Shown here: one piece after another, positions 54,512 to 63,229 of the stretch
Layout: the number at the start of each line of letters is the position of its first letter
Position numbering within the stretch: position 1 is the first letter of the stretch
Assembly: GCF_030440515.1 (NCBI RefSeq)
Contig: NZ_CP076543.1
Span: 3,873,501-3,937,500 of the forward strand
Reading direction: 5' to 3'
DNA length: 64,000 nt
Origin: Streptomyces xanthophaeus
GTDB taxonomy: Bacteria; Actinomycetota; Actinomycetes; Streptomycetales; Streptomycetaceae
Program-made: the position numbers and the translations under genes
Notes under the pieces: generated by a model
Database searches by the model: none
Told to the model about the DNA's origin: nothing
The model's input: the letters and a program-made list of their open reading frames with translations, nothing else

Positions 54512-55375
54512 TCAGCGACGGCGCCGCAGGGCTCGGCCGATGACGACCGCCGAGGCGAGCGCGAAGGCGGCGGCCGGGGCGATCCAGCGCAGGCTGTCGC
54601 CGGCGCCGGCGGAGGCGGGCGCGGGGACCGGGGCGTACCGCCCGCGCGGCGGCGCGTGGTCCACCTCCTCCGCGCTGCGGCCGATCATGGTGCGGCGGGC
54701 GTGGGCGGCCTCGGCCGGGGGCCGGGGGGCTCCGTCGGGGCCCTCGAACCGACCGGCGAGGAAGGGGTCCAGGGACGGCGGCGGTACGTCGGTCTCGAAG
54801 AGGGAGGCGGTGACCTCGGTGACGTCGTCCTCACCGGAAGCGGGACCCGCTCCGTCCTCTGCGTCCTCTCCGCCTTCGCCGCCCGCTGCTTGTTCGGCTT
54901 CCTCGGCTTCCTCCGCTTCGGCCACCGGGTCGCTCACGGCGTCGGGCGCGGAGCCGAGGGTCAGCTGTCCGGCTGCCCGGTCCAGCAGCCGCCGTACGGC
55001 GGTGGCCGCGGCCTCCGGCGGGAAGGCGGCGGCGCGCCCGTCGGCGGTGACCTCGGCGGTGAAGTCGAGCCGGGTCCCGTCCGGGACGGGGGTCAGCCGC
55101 AGGTCGAGGGCGAACTTCACGGTCCCGCTGCCCCGGACCTCCGTGCCCTCACCCTCGAAGGTGAAGTGCGCGGGGCCGCGCTCGGTGACGGCCAGGGCGC
55201 CCCGGTAGGTCACGGTGCTCCCGCCGACCCGGACCTTGAGCCGGCCCGAGACCGGCCCGGCATCGGTGTCGGCATCCTGCTGGAGTCCCGGCACGCACCG
55301 GGCCACCCGGGCGGGGTCGCGCAGCACGGCGCGGAGATCGTCTGCCGGTACCGGGACGAACACCTGATGCTCCAT
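54512..55375 (-). CDS. SRPBCC-family (CoxG-like) membrane-anchored protein
   Basis: A 287-aa protein. The N-terminal 145 residues form a START-like domain (MEHQVFVPVPADDLRAVLRD, PARVARCVPGLQQDA, FTAEVTADGRAAAF), as in CoxG/SRPBCC lipid- or ligand-binding proteins. A long acidic linker with E/G/A repeats (PVAEAEEAEEAEQAAGGEGG) follows, then one C-terminal membrane helix (WIAPAAAFALASAVVIG) and a basic RRRR end, so it is tail-anchored. TAGGCT ends seven bases before the ATG. Role unknown. Confidence 0.83.
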   Translation of the reverse strand: MEHQVFVPVPADDLRAVLRDPARVARCVPGLQQDADTDAGPVSGRLKVRVGGSTVTYRGALAVTERGPAHFTFEGEGTEVRGSGTVKFALDLRLTPVPDGTRLDFTAEVTADGRAAAFPPEAAATAVRRLLDRAAGQLTLGSAPDAVSDPVAEAEEAEEAEQAAGGEGGEDAEDGAGPASGEDDVTEVTASLFETDVPPPSLDPFLAGRFEGPDGAPRPPAEAAHARRTMIGRSAEEVDHAPPRGRYAPVPAPASAGAGDSLRWIAPAAAFALASAVVIGRALRRRR

Positions 55376-55408
55376 GTGGTCGAGCCTACCGACGAGACCC
55401 GCACCGGG

Positions 55409-57052
55409 TCACGAATACCGCGGGTGCGGCAGCGTCGACGGCGGCAGTCCGGGCACCCGGGTGCGTTCCGCGTCACGTGCGGCGTCCTGCAGGGAACGGG
55501 TCGACAGCGAGCGCAGCGCGGGCGTGTCGCGGTCCACCCGCAGGGACGGGTCCGCGTCCCTGGTGGCCAGGACGAAGCCCCAGTCCTGCGGCGGTGCGTC
55601 GGTCACGCCGTGGGGGGTGCGGTCGGGTCCGGCGGCGAAGCCCGTGAGGCGGCCGCCCGCGCTGTAGGGGGCGGTGCGCAGGCCGGCCGCGCGGAGGGTG
55701 GAGTCGACGGTCCAGTACGCACGCGGGCGCGTGGCCAGCGGTCCGGCGTGCACGGCGATGCGGCCGCCGGGGCTCAGGGCCCGCGCGGCCAGCCCGTAGA
55801 ACTCCTGCGAGTACAGCTTCGTGCTGGGGGTGATGCCCGGGTCGGGGAGATCGGAGACGATGACGTCGAAGCGGTCGCCGGCGGCCGGCCCCCGCAGCCA
55901 GCGGAAGGCGTCCTGCGTGACGACGGCGAGGCGCGGGTCCTCGTACACCCGGGCGTTGAGCGCGGACAGCATCGGATCCGTGCGGGCCAGGCGGACCACT
56001 CCGGGGTCGAGTTCGACGACGGTGACGGAGGAGACGTCCCGGTAGCGGAGCACCTCGCGCGCGGCCAGCCCGTCGCCGCCGCCGAGGACCAGGACGCGGG
56101 TGTGCGGGCCGGTCATCGCGGGGTGGACCAGGGCCTCGTGGTAGCGGTACTCGTCGTAGCCGCTGACCCGCAGCCGCCCGTCCAGGTAGAGGTCGAGGGA
56201 GCGCGGGGAACCGGTCCGCGGCCCGGTGAGCACCAGCTCCTGCACCCCGGTCTGGACGGCGACCCGCACCTCCGCGCCGTAGACGGCGCGCCGGGCGGTC
56301 CGCTCGAAGTCGTCGGCGAGGACGGTCGCGGAGGCGAGCACGGCCAGGACGGTCACGTTCGCGCCGATCAGCAGCCAGCGGCAGCGCCTGCTCAGGTCCC
56401 GGCGGAACAGCCACAGGACCAGCCCGCCGCCGACGATCACGTTGACGGTGCCGGTGACCATGGCGCCGGTGAGCTGGCCGAGCACGGGAAGCAGCAGGAA
56501 GGGGAAGGCGAGGCCGCCGACGAGGGCGCCCACGTAGTCGGCGGCGAACAGGTCGGCCACGGCCCCGCCCGCGTCCTGTCTGCGGATGCGCTGGATGAGG
56601 ACCATCAGCAGCGGGATCTCCGCGCCGATGAGCACCCCGATGGCGAAGGAGAAGGCGACGAGCGCGGGGCGGGACTCCCCCAGCCAGGCGAAGCTCGCGT
56701 ACAGCGCTATGGCCGACAGCCCGCCGAGGAGGGCCAGCCCGGCCTCGATGGCGCCGAAACCGAAGGCGGGCCGGTGGCGGAAACGCTTGGCGAGCAGGGA
56801 GCCGACGCCCATGGCGAAGACCATGACGGACAGCACGACCGACGCCTGGGTGACGGAGTCGCCGATGAGGTAGGTGCCGAGGGCGAGCAGCTCCAGCTCG
56901 TACACGAGCCCGCAGGCGGCGCAGATGAATACGGTGGCCAGGACCAGGAGTCGGCCGGTCCGGGGCCGTACGGGCAGGGCGGCCGGGACGGTCGCGGCGC
57001 CCCGAGGCTCCGGAGCCGGGAGCACCCGGCGCGGGACGGAACGGTCGATCAT
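55409..57052 (-). CDS. Membrane-fused spermidine-synthase-like protein
   Basis: A 547-aa protein with about seven N-terminal helices (residues 33-240) and a C-terminal polyamine aminopropyltransferase-like domain: [17 protein letters not shown] (cofactor loop), [15 protein letters not shown] and [20 protein letters not shown]. The typical SpeE gate DSSDP is read as VSDLPDP here. Such fusions are common in actinobacteria; real polyamine synthesis is unproven. TACGGT ends seven bases before the ATG (leaderless). The preceding SRPBCC gene is 33 bp downstream. Confidence 0.83.
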   Translation of the reverse strand: MIDRSVPRRVLPAPEPRGAATVPAALPVRPRTGRLLVLATVFICAACGLVYELELLALGTYLIGDSVTQASVVLSVMVFAMGVGSLLAKRFRHRPAFGFGAIEAGLALLGGLSAIALYASFAWLGESRPALVAFSFAIGVLIGAEIPLLMVLIQRIRRQDAGGAVADLFAADYVGALVGGLAFPFLLLPVLGQLTGAMVTGTVNVIVGGGLVLWLFRRDLSRRCRWLLIGANVTVLAVLASATVLADDFERTARRAVYGAEVRVAVQTGVQELVLTGPRTGSPRSLDLYLDGRLRVSGYDEYRYHEALVHPAMTGPHTRVLVLGGGDGLAAREVLRYRDVSSVTVVELDPGVVRLARTDPMLSALNARVYEDPRLAVVTQDAFRWLRGPAAGDRFDVIVSDLPDPGITPSTKLYSQEFYGLAARALSPGGRIAVHAGPLATRPRAYWTVDSTLRAAGLRTAPYSAGGRLTGFAAGPDRTPHGVTDAPPQDWGFVLATRDADPSLRVDRDTPALRSLSTRSLQDAARDAERTRVPGLPPSTLPHPRYS

Positions 57053-57167
57053 GAAGCGAACCGTACGTCACCGCCCCGCTGCATCCGGTCACCCACATGG
57101 GTGCAAGTGGCTTACTGATCCGGCCAGTTGGCGTAACCATGGCGGGATAATCGCGCCCCGGCGCCCG

Positions 57168-57716
57168 CTACAGCAGCGCGGGGGATTCCAGGGCCGCCTC
57201 CGCGGGTGCCCCGATCCGTACGCCCACCCGCGTCCGGGTGGCCACCAGCTGGCCCTCCTGCGGGTACGCGTGCCAGGTCCGCCAGCGCACCTGTCCCTCG
57301 TAGCGCTGCGCGAGCATGGCGGTGAAGGCGTGCGGACTTCCGGGGAAGGTCCCCGCTAGCCCGTTCGGGTGATCGGCCACCAGTGCGAGCAACTCCTGGG
57401 CCCGTCCGGCGAAGGAGCCGCGGGAGAGGGTCTCGACCCGCGCGGCGAACTCGTACTCCCAGTCGCCCACCCGCTTGGCCACGCCGAGCGGCAGCGGCGT
57501 ACTGCTGCCGGGCATACAGGCGACGGTCTCCGAGCAGAGCACCTCCCCCTCCTCCAGAAGCACCTGGTGGGACGCGCCGAGCAGGCGCAACTCCACCTTC
57601 GCCCCCGAAAGTTCGAGGTTCAGTACGGCCAGGGCGGGCAGCCGGTCCCGACCCAGGGCCCAGGCGAGATCGGCGGCACGCGTGTCGGTGTATGAGGTCT
57701 GGAGGGTCGTGAGCAT
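57168..57716 (-). CDS. DUF2617-family protein
   Basis: A 182-aa soluble protein of a family frequent in actinobacteria, often beside spermidine-synthase-like genes as here. Parts seen are MLTTLQTSYTDTRAADLAWA, LNLELSGAKVELRLLGASHQ, WEYEFAARVETLSRG and PHAFTAMLAQRYEGQVRWRT with WHAYPQEGQLV. No enzyme motif. The ATG at 57716 fits the family N-terminus better than an upstream start at 57776. Function unknown. Confidence 0.83.
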   Translation of the reverse strand: MLTTLQTSYTDTRAADLAWALGRDRLPALAVLNLELSGAKVELRLLGASHQVLLEEGEVLCSETVACMPGSSTPLPLGVAKRVGDWEYEFAARVETLSRGSFAGRAQELLALVADHPNGLAGTFPGSPHAFTAMLAQRYEGQVRWRTWHAYPQEGQLVATRTRVGVRIGAPAEAALESPALL

Positions 57717-58063
57717 GAGTCGGCTCCGCAAACGCGCGAGGGAGATGGGCCGGGGCCCGCCAGCGGTAGCAAGCACGGGTGGGGGGAAACCGGCACGGGT
57801 CCACAGGAAGTCCAGGGAGGTCCGAGGACTGGTCTACTCAACCGAGGGAATCATGAAAGGCACGGCACTCACAGCGTTTTTACCCAACTTGCTGGGGTTT
57901 ACATCCCCCCGGGGGCTTCGCAGTTCACGTGTTCAACAGGTTGCGTCCCGCGCGTCGTCATGCATCGGCGAACGAGTCGTCACGCAGGGGCGAACGACGA
58001 GGACGCCCGACGGAAACGGGACCGTCGAACGCCCTCCTCCCTGCGGTGCCGGGCTGCCCCGTG
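57717..58063. other. 347-bp spacer with AT-richer core
   Basis: No convincing gene. The part 57840-57930 is markedly less GC-rich than its surroundings, with CAGCGTTTTTACCCAACTTG and a CCCCCCGGGGG run near 57905-57916. It most likely holds the DUF2617 promoter, but an unannotated small RNA cannot be excluded. Confidence 0.4.
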
Positions 58064-58270
58064 TCAGCTGGAACCGCACCCCCCGCCGCCGCACGAGGAC
58101 GACGAGCCACAGGACGAGGAAGAGCCGCAGGACGAGCCTCCGCCCCCGTCCACCCACGAGCTGCCGCTGCTCCTGCGGCGGCCGCCGGTCCGCCCGCTCT
58201 TGGCCGAACGGGCTGCGACCGCCACGACGAACGCGACGATCAGGACTGCACCAACGATGAAGACGAACAT
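58064..58270 (-). CDS. Cysteine-rich single-helix mini-protein
   Basis: A 68-aa protein: an N-terminal membrane helix (FVFIVGAVLIVAFVVAVAAR), a basic stretch KSGRTGGRRRSSG, and an extremely repetitive Gly/Ser tail with four evenly placed cysteines (units CGSSSS twice, then CGGGG and CGSS). The tail could be lipidated or metal-binding, or form disulphides if exported; orientation is uncertain. No family is recognised. The tail sequence is GC-repetitive, so expansions and contractions are likely between strains. Confidence 0.65.
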   Translation of the reverse strand: MFVFIVGAVLIVAFVVAVAARSAKSGRTGGRRRSSGSSWVDGGGGSSCGSSSSCGSSSSCGGGGCGSS

Positions 58271-58400
58271 GCGGTCCGCCCTTCTCTCACGCCCCGGTCT
58301 TCCCGGGGGAGCGGGATCCCCGCGTCCCGCGTGAAAGGGGGATGCCCCCGGTCCGCGCGGCCCAAAGCACACTTGAGGAAGTCCAGAGGTTGCCCTCAGG

Positions 58401-59597
58401 ATGACGACCATGACCACCCCCGTGAGCAGCGACCGCCCCTTCCTGAACCGCCGCCTGGCGGCCTTCGGCACGACGATCTTCGCGGAGATGTCGGCGCTGG
58501 CCACACGCACCGGTTCGATCAACCTCGGCCAGGGTTTCCCCGACACCGACGGCCCGGCGCAGATCGCCGAGGCGGCTTCCCGCGCGGTCCTCACGGGACT
58601 CGGCAACCAGTACCCGCCGGGCCCGGGCGTCCCGGAGCTGCGCACCGCGATCGCCGCGCACCAGCAGCGCTTCTACGGGCTCGGCCTCGACCCCGACACC
58701 GAGGTCCTCGTCACGGCGGGCGCCACGGAGGCCATCGCCGCCGCCCTCCTCGCCCTCCTGGAGCCGGGCGACGAGGTCATCGCCCTGGAGCCGTACTACG
58801 ACTCGTACGCGGCCTGCATCGCCATGGCCGGCGCGGTACGCGTCCCCGTCACCCTGCGCCCGCACGCCGGAGCCTTCGCCCTCGACCTGGACGAACTGCG
58901 CGCCGCCGTCACCCCGCGCACCCGCCTGCTGCTCGTGAACACCCCGCACAACCCGACGGGCACCGTCCTGACCCCGGCCGAGCTCTCGGCGATCGCCGAG
59001 CTGGCGGTCGAGCGCGACCTGCTGGTCGTCACGGACGAGGTGTACGAGCACCTGGTCTTCGAGGGCGCCCACACCCCCCTGGCGAGCCTCCCCGGCATGC
59101 GCGAGCGCACGGTCACCATCTCCTCGGCCGGGAAGACCTTCTCGTTCACCGGCTGGAAGGTCGGCTGGGTCACCGCGCCCCCGGAACTGATCACGGCGGT
59201 CCGCTCGGCGAAGCAGTTCCTCACCTACGTCTCCTCGGGCCCCTTCCAGTACGCGATCGCGGAGGCCCTCGCCCTGCCCGACAGCTACTACGCCACCTTC
59301 CGCGCCGACCTGGCCACCAAGCGCGACATCCTCGCCGACGGCCTCGCGGCGGCCGGCTTCGAGGTCTTCCGCCCGCAGGGCACGTACTTCATCACCACCG
59401 ACATCACCCCTCTCGGTGAGAAGGACGGCCTCGCCTTCTGCCGCGCCCTCCCGGAACGATGCGGCGTGGTCGCCATCCCGAACCAGGTCTTCTACGACGA
59501 CAAGGCCGCGGGCAGGAGCCAGGTCCGCTGGGCCTTCTGCAAGCGGACGGTTGTATTGCAGGAGGCGGTTGAGCGCCTCGGCCGGCTGGCCCGCTGA
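58401..59597 (+). CDS. Class I PLP aminotransferase (KAT/methionine-aminotransferase type)
   Basis: A 398-aa fold-type I enzyme. Motifs are SINLGQGFPDTDGP near 40, YPPGPGVPELRTAIAAHQQR, VTAGATEAIAAALLALL, LEPYYDSYAACIAMAG, NTPHNPTGTVLT, TDEVYEHLVFEG and the PLP lysine in SSAGKTFSFTGWKVGW. The group includes kynurenine-oxoglutarate and methionine aminotransferases. Its last 15 codons (after CKR) are AT-richer and differ from a homologous C-terminal peptide found 1 kb downstream at 60580-60648, suggesting the 3' end was replaced when the toxin-antitoxin module arrived. Confidence 0.9.
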   Translation: MTTMTTPVSSDRPFLNRRLAAFGTTIFAEMSALATRTGSINLGQGFPDTDGPAQIAEAASRAVLTGLGNQYPPGPGVPELRTAIAAHQQRFYGLGLDPDTEVLVTAGATEAIAAALLALLEPGDEVIALEPYYDSYAACIAMAGAVRVPVTLRPHAGAFALDLDELRAAVTPRTRLLLVNTPHNPTGTVLTPAELSAIAELAVERDLLVVTDEVYEHLVFEGAHTPLASLPGMRERTVTISSAGKTFSFTGWKVGWVTAPPELITAVRSAKQFLTYVSSGPFQYAIAEALALPDSYYATFRADLATKRDILADGLAAAGFEVFRPQGTYFITTDITPLGEKDGLAFCRALPERCGVVAIPNQVFYDDKAAGRSQVRWAFCKRTVVLQEAVERLGRLAR

Positions 59598-59671
59598 GAG
59601 CGAGCCAGCTGGACGTGCGGGCATGGGGCCAGGCCCTATCAGCCAGCCCCGTGCCGCACGGGAGAGACGAG

Positions 59672-60022
59672 CTATTCAGTGTCCTTCGGGTGCCGAGTAG
59701 ACGCATAGACCAGAACGACGGTCGATGTCTCAGGGCTGACCAGGTAGCGCACGCGGCCGCCGCTTGTGACCTCGAACTCCCATTGGTCCAGAAGCGATCC
59801 CTTCCACTCCTTCGTGGCGAGTCTTCCACGGAGCTGATGCTGACGGTTCCAGTTGTCACGCGACAACGGATCGGTGCGCAGCGCCTCAAGACAGCGGTGG
59901 GCACTGGGCAGCGCCACGCGGCACAGCTCCTCCCACCCCGTCACCGCATCGGTTGTCCCGAAGACGACGTTCCACCCGCTCAGCGGCGGAACGCTGACAC
60001 GATCGCCCTTCTTCGGGCTCAC
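59672..60022 (-). CDS. RelE/ParE-like toxin candidate
   Basis: A 116-aa basic protein, longer than typical RelE/ParE toxins. The C-terminal half has HQLRGRLATKEWKGSLLDQW, EFEVTSGGRVRYLVSPETST and VVLVYASTRHPKDTE, matching the beta-sheet with conserved Arg of the superfamily. It starts with GTG overlapping the stop of the antitoxin gene (four bases), the usual coupled antitoxin-toxin order. Composition is less GC-biased than the neighbours, pointing to transfer. Activity (mRNA interferase or gyrase poison) cannot be told. Confidence 0.7.
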   Translation of the reverse strand: MSPKKGDRVSVPPLSGWNVVFGTTDAVTGWEELCRVALPSAHRCLEALRTDPLSRDNWNRQHQLRGRLATKEWKGSLLDQWEFEVTSGGRVRYLVSPETSTVVLVYASTRHPKDTE

Positions 60023-60504
60023 CCGCCCACCTCGACCGGGCCCAGGTCCTCCCCGTCGAGCGGGCGCAGCGCTTCCTTGAGCTGGTCGGGATCGGCGTTG
60101 ATCCGAGCCGTCGCCCTCCAGGAGACGAGCGCCCGGTGCACAGCCTCCCTGGCACCCAGTTCTGCCGCATCGGAAAGCGCTTCCAGAAGTTCCACCATGA
60201 AAGCGCGCATCTCCTCGCCGTCCAGGTGTCGCACCCACGGAAAGACTTCCGGCAAGGCCAGCAGGAGCGAGCGGGCTCCGTCGTCGTGCTTCATGAGCGC
60301 GAGGAAGAGCCGGGACGCCGTCGTGAGGTTCTCCTCGGTGCGCTCAGCGTGCACGGCAGTCGTCAGCACCATGTCGGGCGCGTCCCGATGGGTGACGCGC
60401 AGAGCACCAAGGGCTGCAGCCCGGGCGGCTACAGCCTTGGGGTTTCTTGACAGGTCGGTGAACGACACCGACTCGGGCTCGGCTCCCAGGTAAGCAAGGC
60501 TCAT
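60019..60504 (-). CDS. Phd/YefM-like antitoxin
   Basis: A 161-aa protein. The first 60 residues resemble Phd/YefM: VSFTDLSRNPKAVAARAAAL then LRVTHRDAPDMVLTTA, a short strand-helix DNA-binding unit that also takes part in repression. The remaining 100 residues are helical, with EVFPWVRHLDGEEMRAFMVE, and would neutralise the toxin. Longer than classic Phd (about 75 aa). The promoter has ACTCAGA half-sites directly before the ATG at 60504. Translationally coupled to the toxin gene. Confidence 0.72.
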   Translation of the reverse strand: MSLAYLGAEPESVSFTDLSRNPKAVAARAAALGALRVTHRDAPDMVLTTAVHAERTEENLTTASRLFLALMKHDDGARSLLLALPEVFPWVRHLDGEEMRAFMVELLEALSDAAELGAREAVHRALVSWRATARINADPDQLKEALRPLDGEDLGPVEVGG

Positions 60505-60535
60505 ACTCAGACTGTACTCAGATCATGCTCTGAGT
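60505..60535. promoter_or_regulatory. Toxin-antitoxin operator with three half-sites
   Basis: ACTCAGA at 60505-60511 and 60516-60522, and its inverted form TCTGAGT at 60529-60535. The last two form a perfect 7-bp dyad with a six-base spacer, immediately upstream of the antitoxin start. Fits cooperative autorepression by an antitoxin-toxin complex. Confidence 0.75.
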
Positions 60536-60579
60536 GCCACGGGTGTGTGCTGCATTCCGATGTTCACGCCTCGCGCTCC

Positions 60580-60648
60580 TGCAAGCGCGATGACGTCCTG
60601 CGCGAGGCCGTCCTGCGCGAGGCCGCCGAGCGGCTGCGCCGGCTCTGA
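60580..60648 (+). pseudogene. Detached 3' end of an aminotransferase gene
   Basis: The frame from 60580 reads CKRDDVLREAVLREAAERLR, then RL and TGA. This aligns with the present aminotransferase end CKRTVVLQEAVERLGRLAR. No start codon or longer frame accompanies it. It contains a 15-bp tandem duplication (GTCCTGCGCGAGGCC twice). Best read as the original last codons of the gene at 58401, cut off by the toxin-antitoxin insertion. Confidence 0.65.
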
Positions 60649-60697
60649 GGGACGTCCCCGGCGATCACTTCGGGATGGACCGTTCCCGCACCGGCCA

Positions 60698-60715
60698 CCC
60701 CGCGTCCTTGCGGGG
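60698..60715. terminator. Short GC hairpin before the glycosyltransferase gene
   Basis: CCCCGC / GCGGGG stem with six-base loop, nested in a weaker ACCGGCC / GGGCCGGT pairing. Possible terminator for rightward transcription from the aminotransferase remnant. Confidence 0.4.
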
Positions 60716-60809
60716 TTGTAGGGCCGGTGTGAAGCTGTGCGTCGTGCAAGTGCCCGAAGCCCTCACCGCCGGGTGAGCGGACCCACCGCGAGCTGGAGAG
60801 TCGGGATTC

Positions 60810-62000
60810 ATGGCAACGGGCAGAGCGGCCGTGTCCGCGTCGCCGCTGGAGATGCGCGCGGTCCGGGCCGTGCGGTCGGCCGCGCCGGCCACCGTGCTCG
60901 CGCTCGGGGTGTTCACCGCCGTGCGCGGGGCCGGGGTGCTGGTGCTCGGCCTCGGGGCCTGGTGGGCCGGGCGGGATCCGCTGAAGGTGCTCGGCAGGTC
61001 CTGGGACTCCGACTGGTACCTCCGGATCGCCGCCCACGGCTACGGGCGGACCCTGATGTGGCCCGAGGCCCTCACCGGGACCGGGCCCGTCCAGAGCGAC
61101 TACGCCTTCTTCCCGCTCTACCCCACCCTGATACGGCTCGTCTCCGGGATACTGCCCGGCGGGCTGGTCCCCGCCGCGCTCCTCGTCGCGTGGGTCTCCG
61201 CCGCCGTGGCCGCACTCGGGATCTACCGGGTCGGGGAACGGGTGATCGGCCCGCGCGCCGGGCTGCTGCTCGTGGGGCTGTGGGCGGCGCTGCCGCACGC
61301 GGTGGTGCTCACCCTCGCCTATACCGAGGCCCTGCTGGCCGCCTTCGCCGCCTGGGCGCTGTACGCCCTGCTGCGCGACCGCTGGCTGTGGGCCGCCGGA
61401 CTCGCCGTACCGGCCGGGCTGACCCGGCCCACCGGGCTGGCCGTCGCGGCCGCCGTCTCGGCCATGGCCCTGTACGCGATCGTCGTACGAAGATCCCGGG
61501 CACCCGAAGTGTGGCTGGCCGGGCTGGTGGCTCCGGCGGGCTGGACGGCGTACGTCCTCGCCGTCGGGGTGAGGGTGAGCGACCCCTTCGGCGGCTACTT
61601 CGCCGTGCAGCGCGGCTGGGGCTCCCGCTTCGATTTCGGCGTCGGGGCGCTGCGCTCCGCCGAGCGGGTGCTGACCGGCGGGCACGTGCCGCTCGCCACC
61701 ACCGTGACGGTGGTCCTGCTGGCCGTGGCCGGGCTGCTGGCGGTGCTGCTGATGCTGGACCGCACACCGCTGCCGCTGCTCGCGTACACCGCGGTCCTGC
61801 TGGTCATCGGCTTCGGCGGGTCCGGTTTCTTCGAGTCCAAGCCGCGCTTCCTGCTGCCGGCCTTCCCGCTGCTCCTGCCACTGGCCGCCGTCATGGCGAG
61901 AGCCCGGCCGCGCACCGCGGTCATGGTGACCGCGGTGGTGGCCGGGCTCGGTTACGGCTACGGGCTGTATCTGCTGCTGATCGCCCGTGTACCGCTGTAA
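60810..62000 (+). CDS. Integral membrane mannosyltransferase-like glycosyltransferase (GT-C, PIG-V-like)
   Basis: A 396-aa membrane protein with about nine helices. The first extracytoplasmic loop has SWDSDWYLRIAAHGYG, the acidic motif of PIG-V-type GT-C enzymes that use polyprenyl-phosphate mannose, and FFPLYPTLIRLVSGILPGG follows. Later parts include LAYTEALLAAFAAWALYAL and FFESKPRFLLPAFPLLLPLA, the conserved C-terminal helix pair. Transfers sugar outside the membrane; acceptor unknown. GGAG lies before the ATG. Confidence 0.85.
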   Translation: MATGRAAVSASPLEMRAVRAVRSAAPATVLALGVFTAVRGAGVLVLGLGAWWAGRDPLKVLGRSWDSDWYLRIAAHGYGRTLMWPEALTGTGPVQSDYAFFPLYPTLIRLVSGILPGGLVPAALLVAWVSAAVAALGIYRVGERVIGPRAGLLLVGLWAALPHAVVLTLAYTEALLAAFAAWALYALLRDRWLWAAGLAVPAGLTRPTGLAVAAAVSAMALYAIVVRRSRAPEVWLAGLVAPAGWTAYVLAVGVRVSDPFGGYFAVQRGWGSRFDFGVGALRSAERVLTGGHVPLATTVTVVLLAVAGLLAVLLMLDRTPLPLLAYTAVLLVIGFGGSGFFESKPRFLLPAFPLLLPLAAVMARARPRTAVMVTAVVAGLGYGYGLYLLLIARVPL

Positions 62001-62003
62001 CGG

Positions 62004-62552
62004 CTAGCTGTTGGCGTCGCCGTTGCTGTCGTCGTCGTCGCCGTCGGTGGAGTCGATGTCCTGCTCCAGGCCGAGCTGCTCGACGAGCCACTTGTCGAAC
62101 TCGATGGACGCGCGGACCCAGCTGACCGTGGAGGACACGAAGTGCTCCAGGTTGACGCCGGTGCCGATCAGCATCTGCGCCTCACCGATCAGGCGGACCG
62201 AGCCGTCGTCGTGGGTGTGGCTGTAGACCTTCGGCCACAGGGTGCGGCGGTTCCAGTCGTCGATCGACTCGAGAAGCTGCGGCTTCTCGTCGATCTTGTG
62301 CGGACGGTCGTAGAAGGTCCGCACCGAGAAGACCTGCTGCTCGTCCTCGCCGCGGAACATGAAGTACGTGCGGAACTCCTCCCACGGCGCCGCGAGGTCA
62401 CCCTCGTCGTCGACGACGTACTTGAGCTCCATCTGCTCCAGCAGCTGCTTGACCAGATCCTGGTCGGGGACGACGGGGCCCGCCGGTCCTGTGGCCTGCG
62501 GATCGGGCTGCTGCCCTCCGAAGTTCGGAATCGAGGCCGGGTCGATGCTCAC
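62004..62552 (-). CDS. YbjN-domain protein
   Basis: A 182-aa soluble acidic protein of the YbjN (type III secretion chaperone-like) fold: LLEQMELKYVVDDEGDLAAP, FRTYFMFRGEDEQQVFSVRT, WNRRTLWPKVYSHTHDDGSV, LIGEAQMLIGTGVNLEHFV. It ends with a stretch of Asp (STDGDDDDSNGDANS). The GTG at 62552 has GAAGGGA upstream. Role in actinobacteria unknown. Tail-to-tail with the glycosyltransferase gene, three bp apart. Confidence 0.85.
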   Translation of the reverse strand: MSIDPASIPNFGGQQPDPQATGPAGPVVPDQDLVKQLLEQMELKYVVDDEGDLAAPWEEFRTYFMFRGEDEQQVFSVRTFYDRPHKIDEKPQLLESIDDWNRRTLWPKVYSHTHDDGSVRLIGEAQMLIGTGVNLEHFVSSTVSWVRASIEFDKWLVEQLGLEQDIDSTDGDDDDSNGDANS

Positions 62553-62680
62553 CGTGTTTTCCCTTCGTGCGGATACCTGCATCCTCCCCCATCGCGCCCA
62601 CCTTGTGTCCAGCCCCGCACGTACGATCCGCTCCGGGCAGAACGAGTAAGAACCGAGTAAGAACCAGGTAAGGGGGGCGC

Positions 62681-63145
62681 ATGGCCCTGCGCGGTACGTT
62701 CAAGCTGGTCACGGGGCCGGCGGTGGCGGTCGGTGTCGCCGTGTGCGCCGTGGTGCTGTGGCAGGCCGCGGGGGATCCGGGCGACGAAGGCGGCCCCCGG
62801 GGGACGGCCGACTGCGCGGAGGTCATGGCGTTCGCCCGGATGGACCCGCCGGCGGGCCTGAGGGACGGGACATGCGACCGGACCGGGGCGGCGGACGGCC
62901 GCGCGACGGTCCTGGGAACGTTCCGCATGGAGCACGCCGATGTCGATGCGTGGATCGCCTCCTTCCCGAAGACCCCGGAGCAGGTCGCCTGCCCCGGGCC
63001 CTGGCCGGAGAACTACGACCCGGAGAGCGAGGGGTGCTTCGCCCTCGCCCACGACGAGCCGCAGCCCGGCCGGGCGGCCGGGCTGCGACTGCGGATCACC
63101 CCGGAGGTCGGGACGACCGCGAAGGTCCGATTCGACGCCTCCTGA
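62681..63145 (+). CDS. Small exported or membrane-anchored hypothetical protein
   Basis: A 154-aa protein with an N-terminal helix (FKLVTGPAVAVGVAVCAVVL) and an extracytoplasmic domain with four cysteines (TADCAEV, GTCDRT, VACPGPW, EGCFAL) that could form two disulphides. No family recognised. The 128-bp spacer to the divergent YbjN gene holds promoters for both; GGTAAGGGGG precedes the ATG. Confidence 0.6.
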   Translation: MALRGTFKLVTGPAVAVGVAVCAVVLWQAAGDPGDEGGPRGTADCAEVMAFARMDPPAGLRDGTCDRTGAADGRATVLGTFRMEHADVDAWIASFPKTPEQVACPGPWPENYDPESEGCFALAHDEPQPGRAAGLRLRITPEVGTTAKVRFDAS

Positions 63146-63229
63146 GGCGGCCGGCGGCGATTGAGCCGGTGTCCTGGGCCGGTGTCCTGGCCGGTGTGCC
63201 GGCCGGTGTCCTGGCGACGGCCGCCCCGC

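Noticed and set aside
57900..57930. 6C-type small RNA from the run of six C
   Set aside because: Only one C run is present and the two paired stem-loops that define the motif could not be drawn.
60665..60916. Leftward 83-codon frame before the glycosyltransferase
   Set aside because: Overlaps the start of a convincing membrane protein gene and has no family features.
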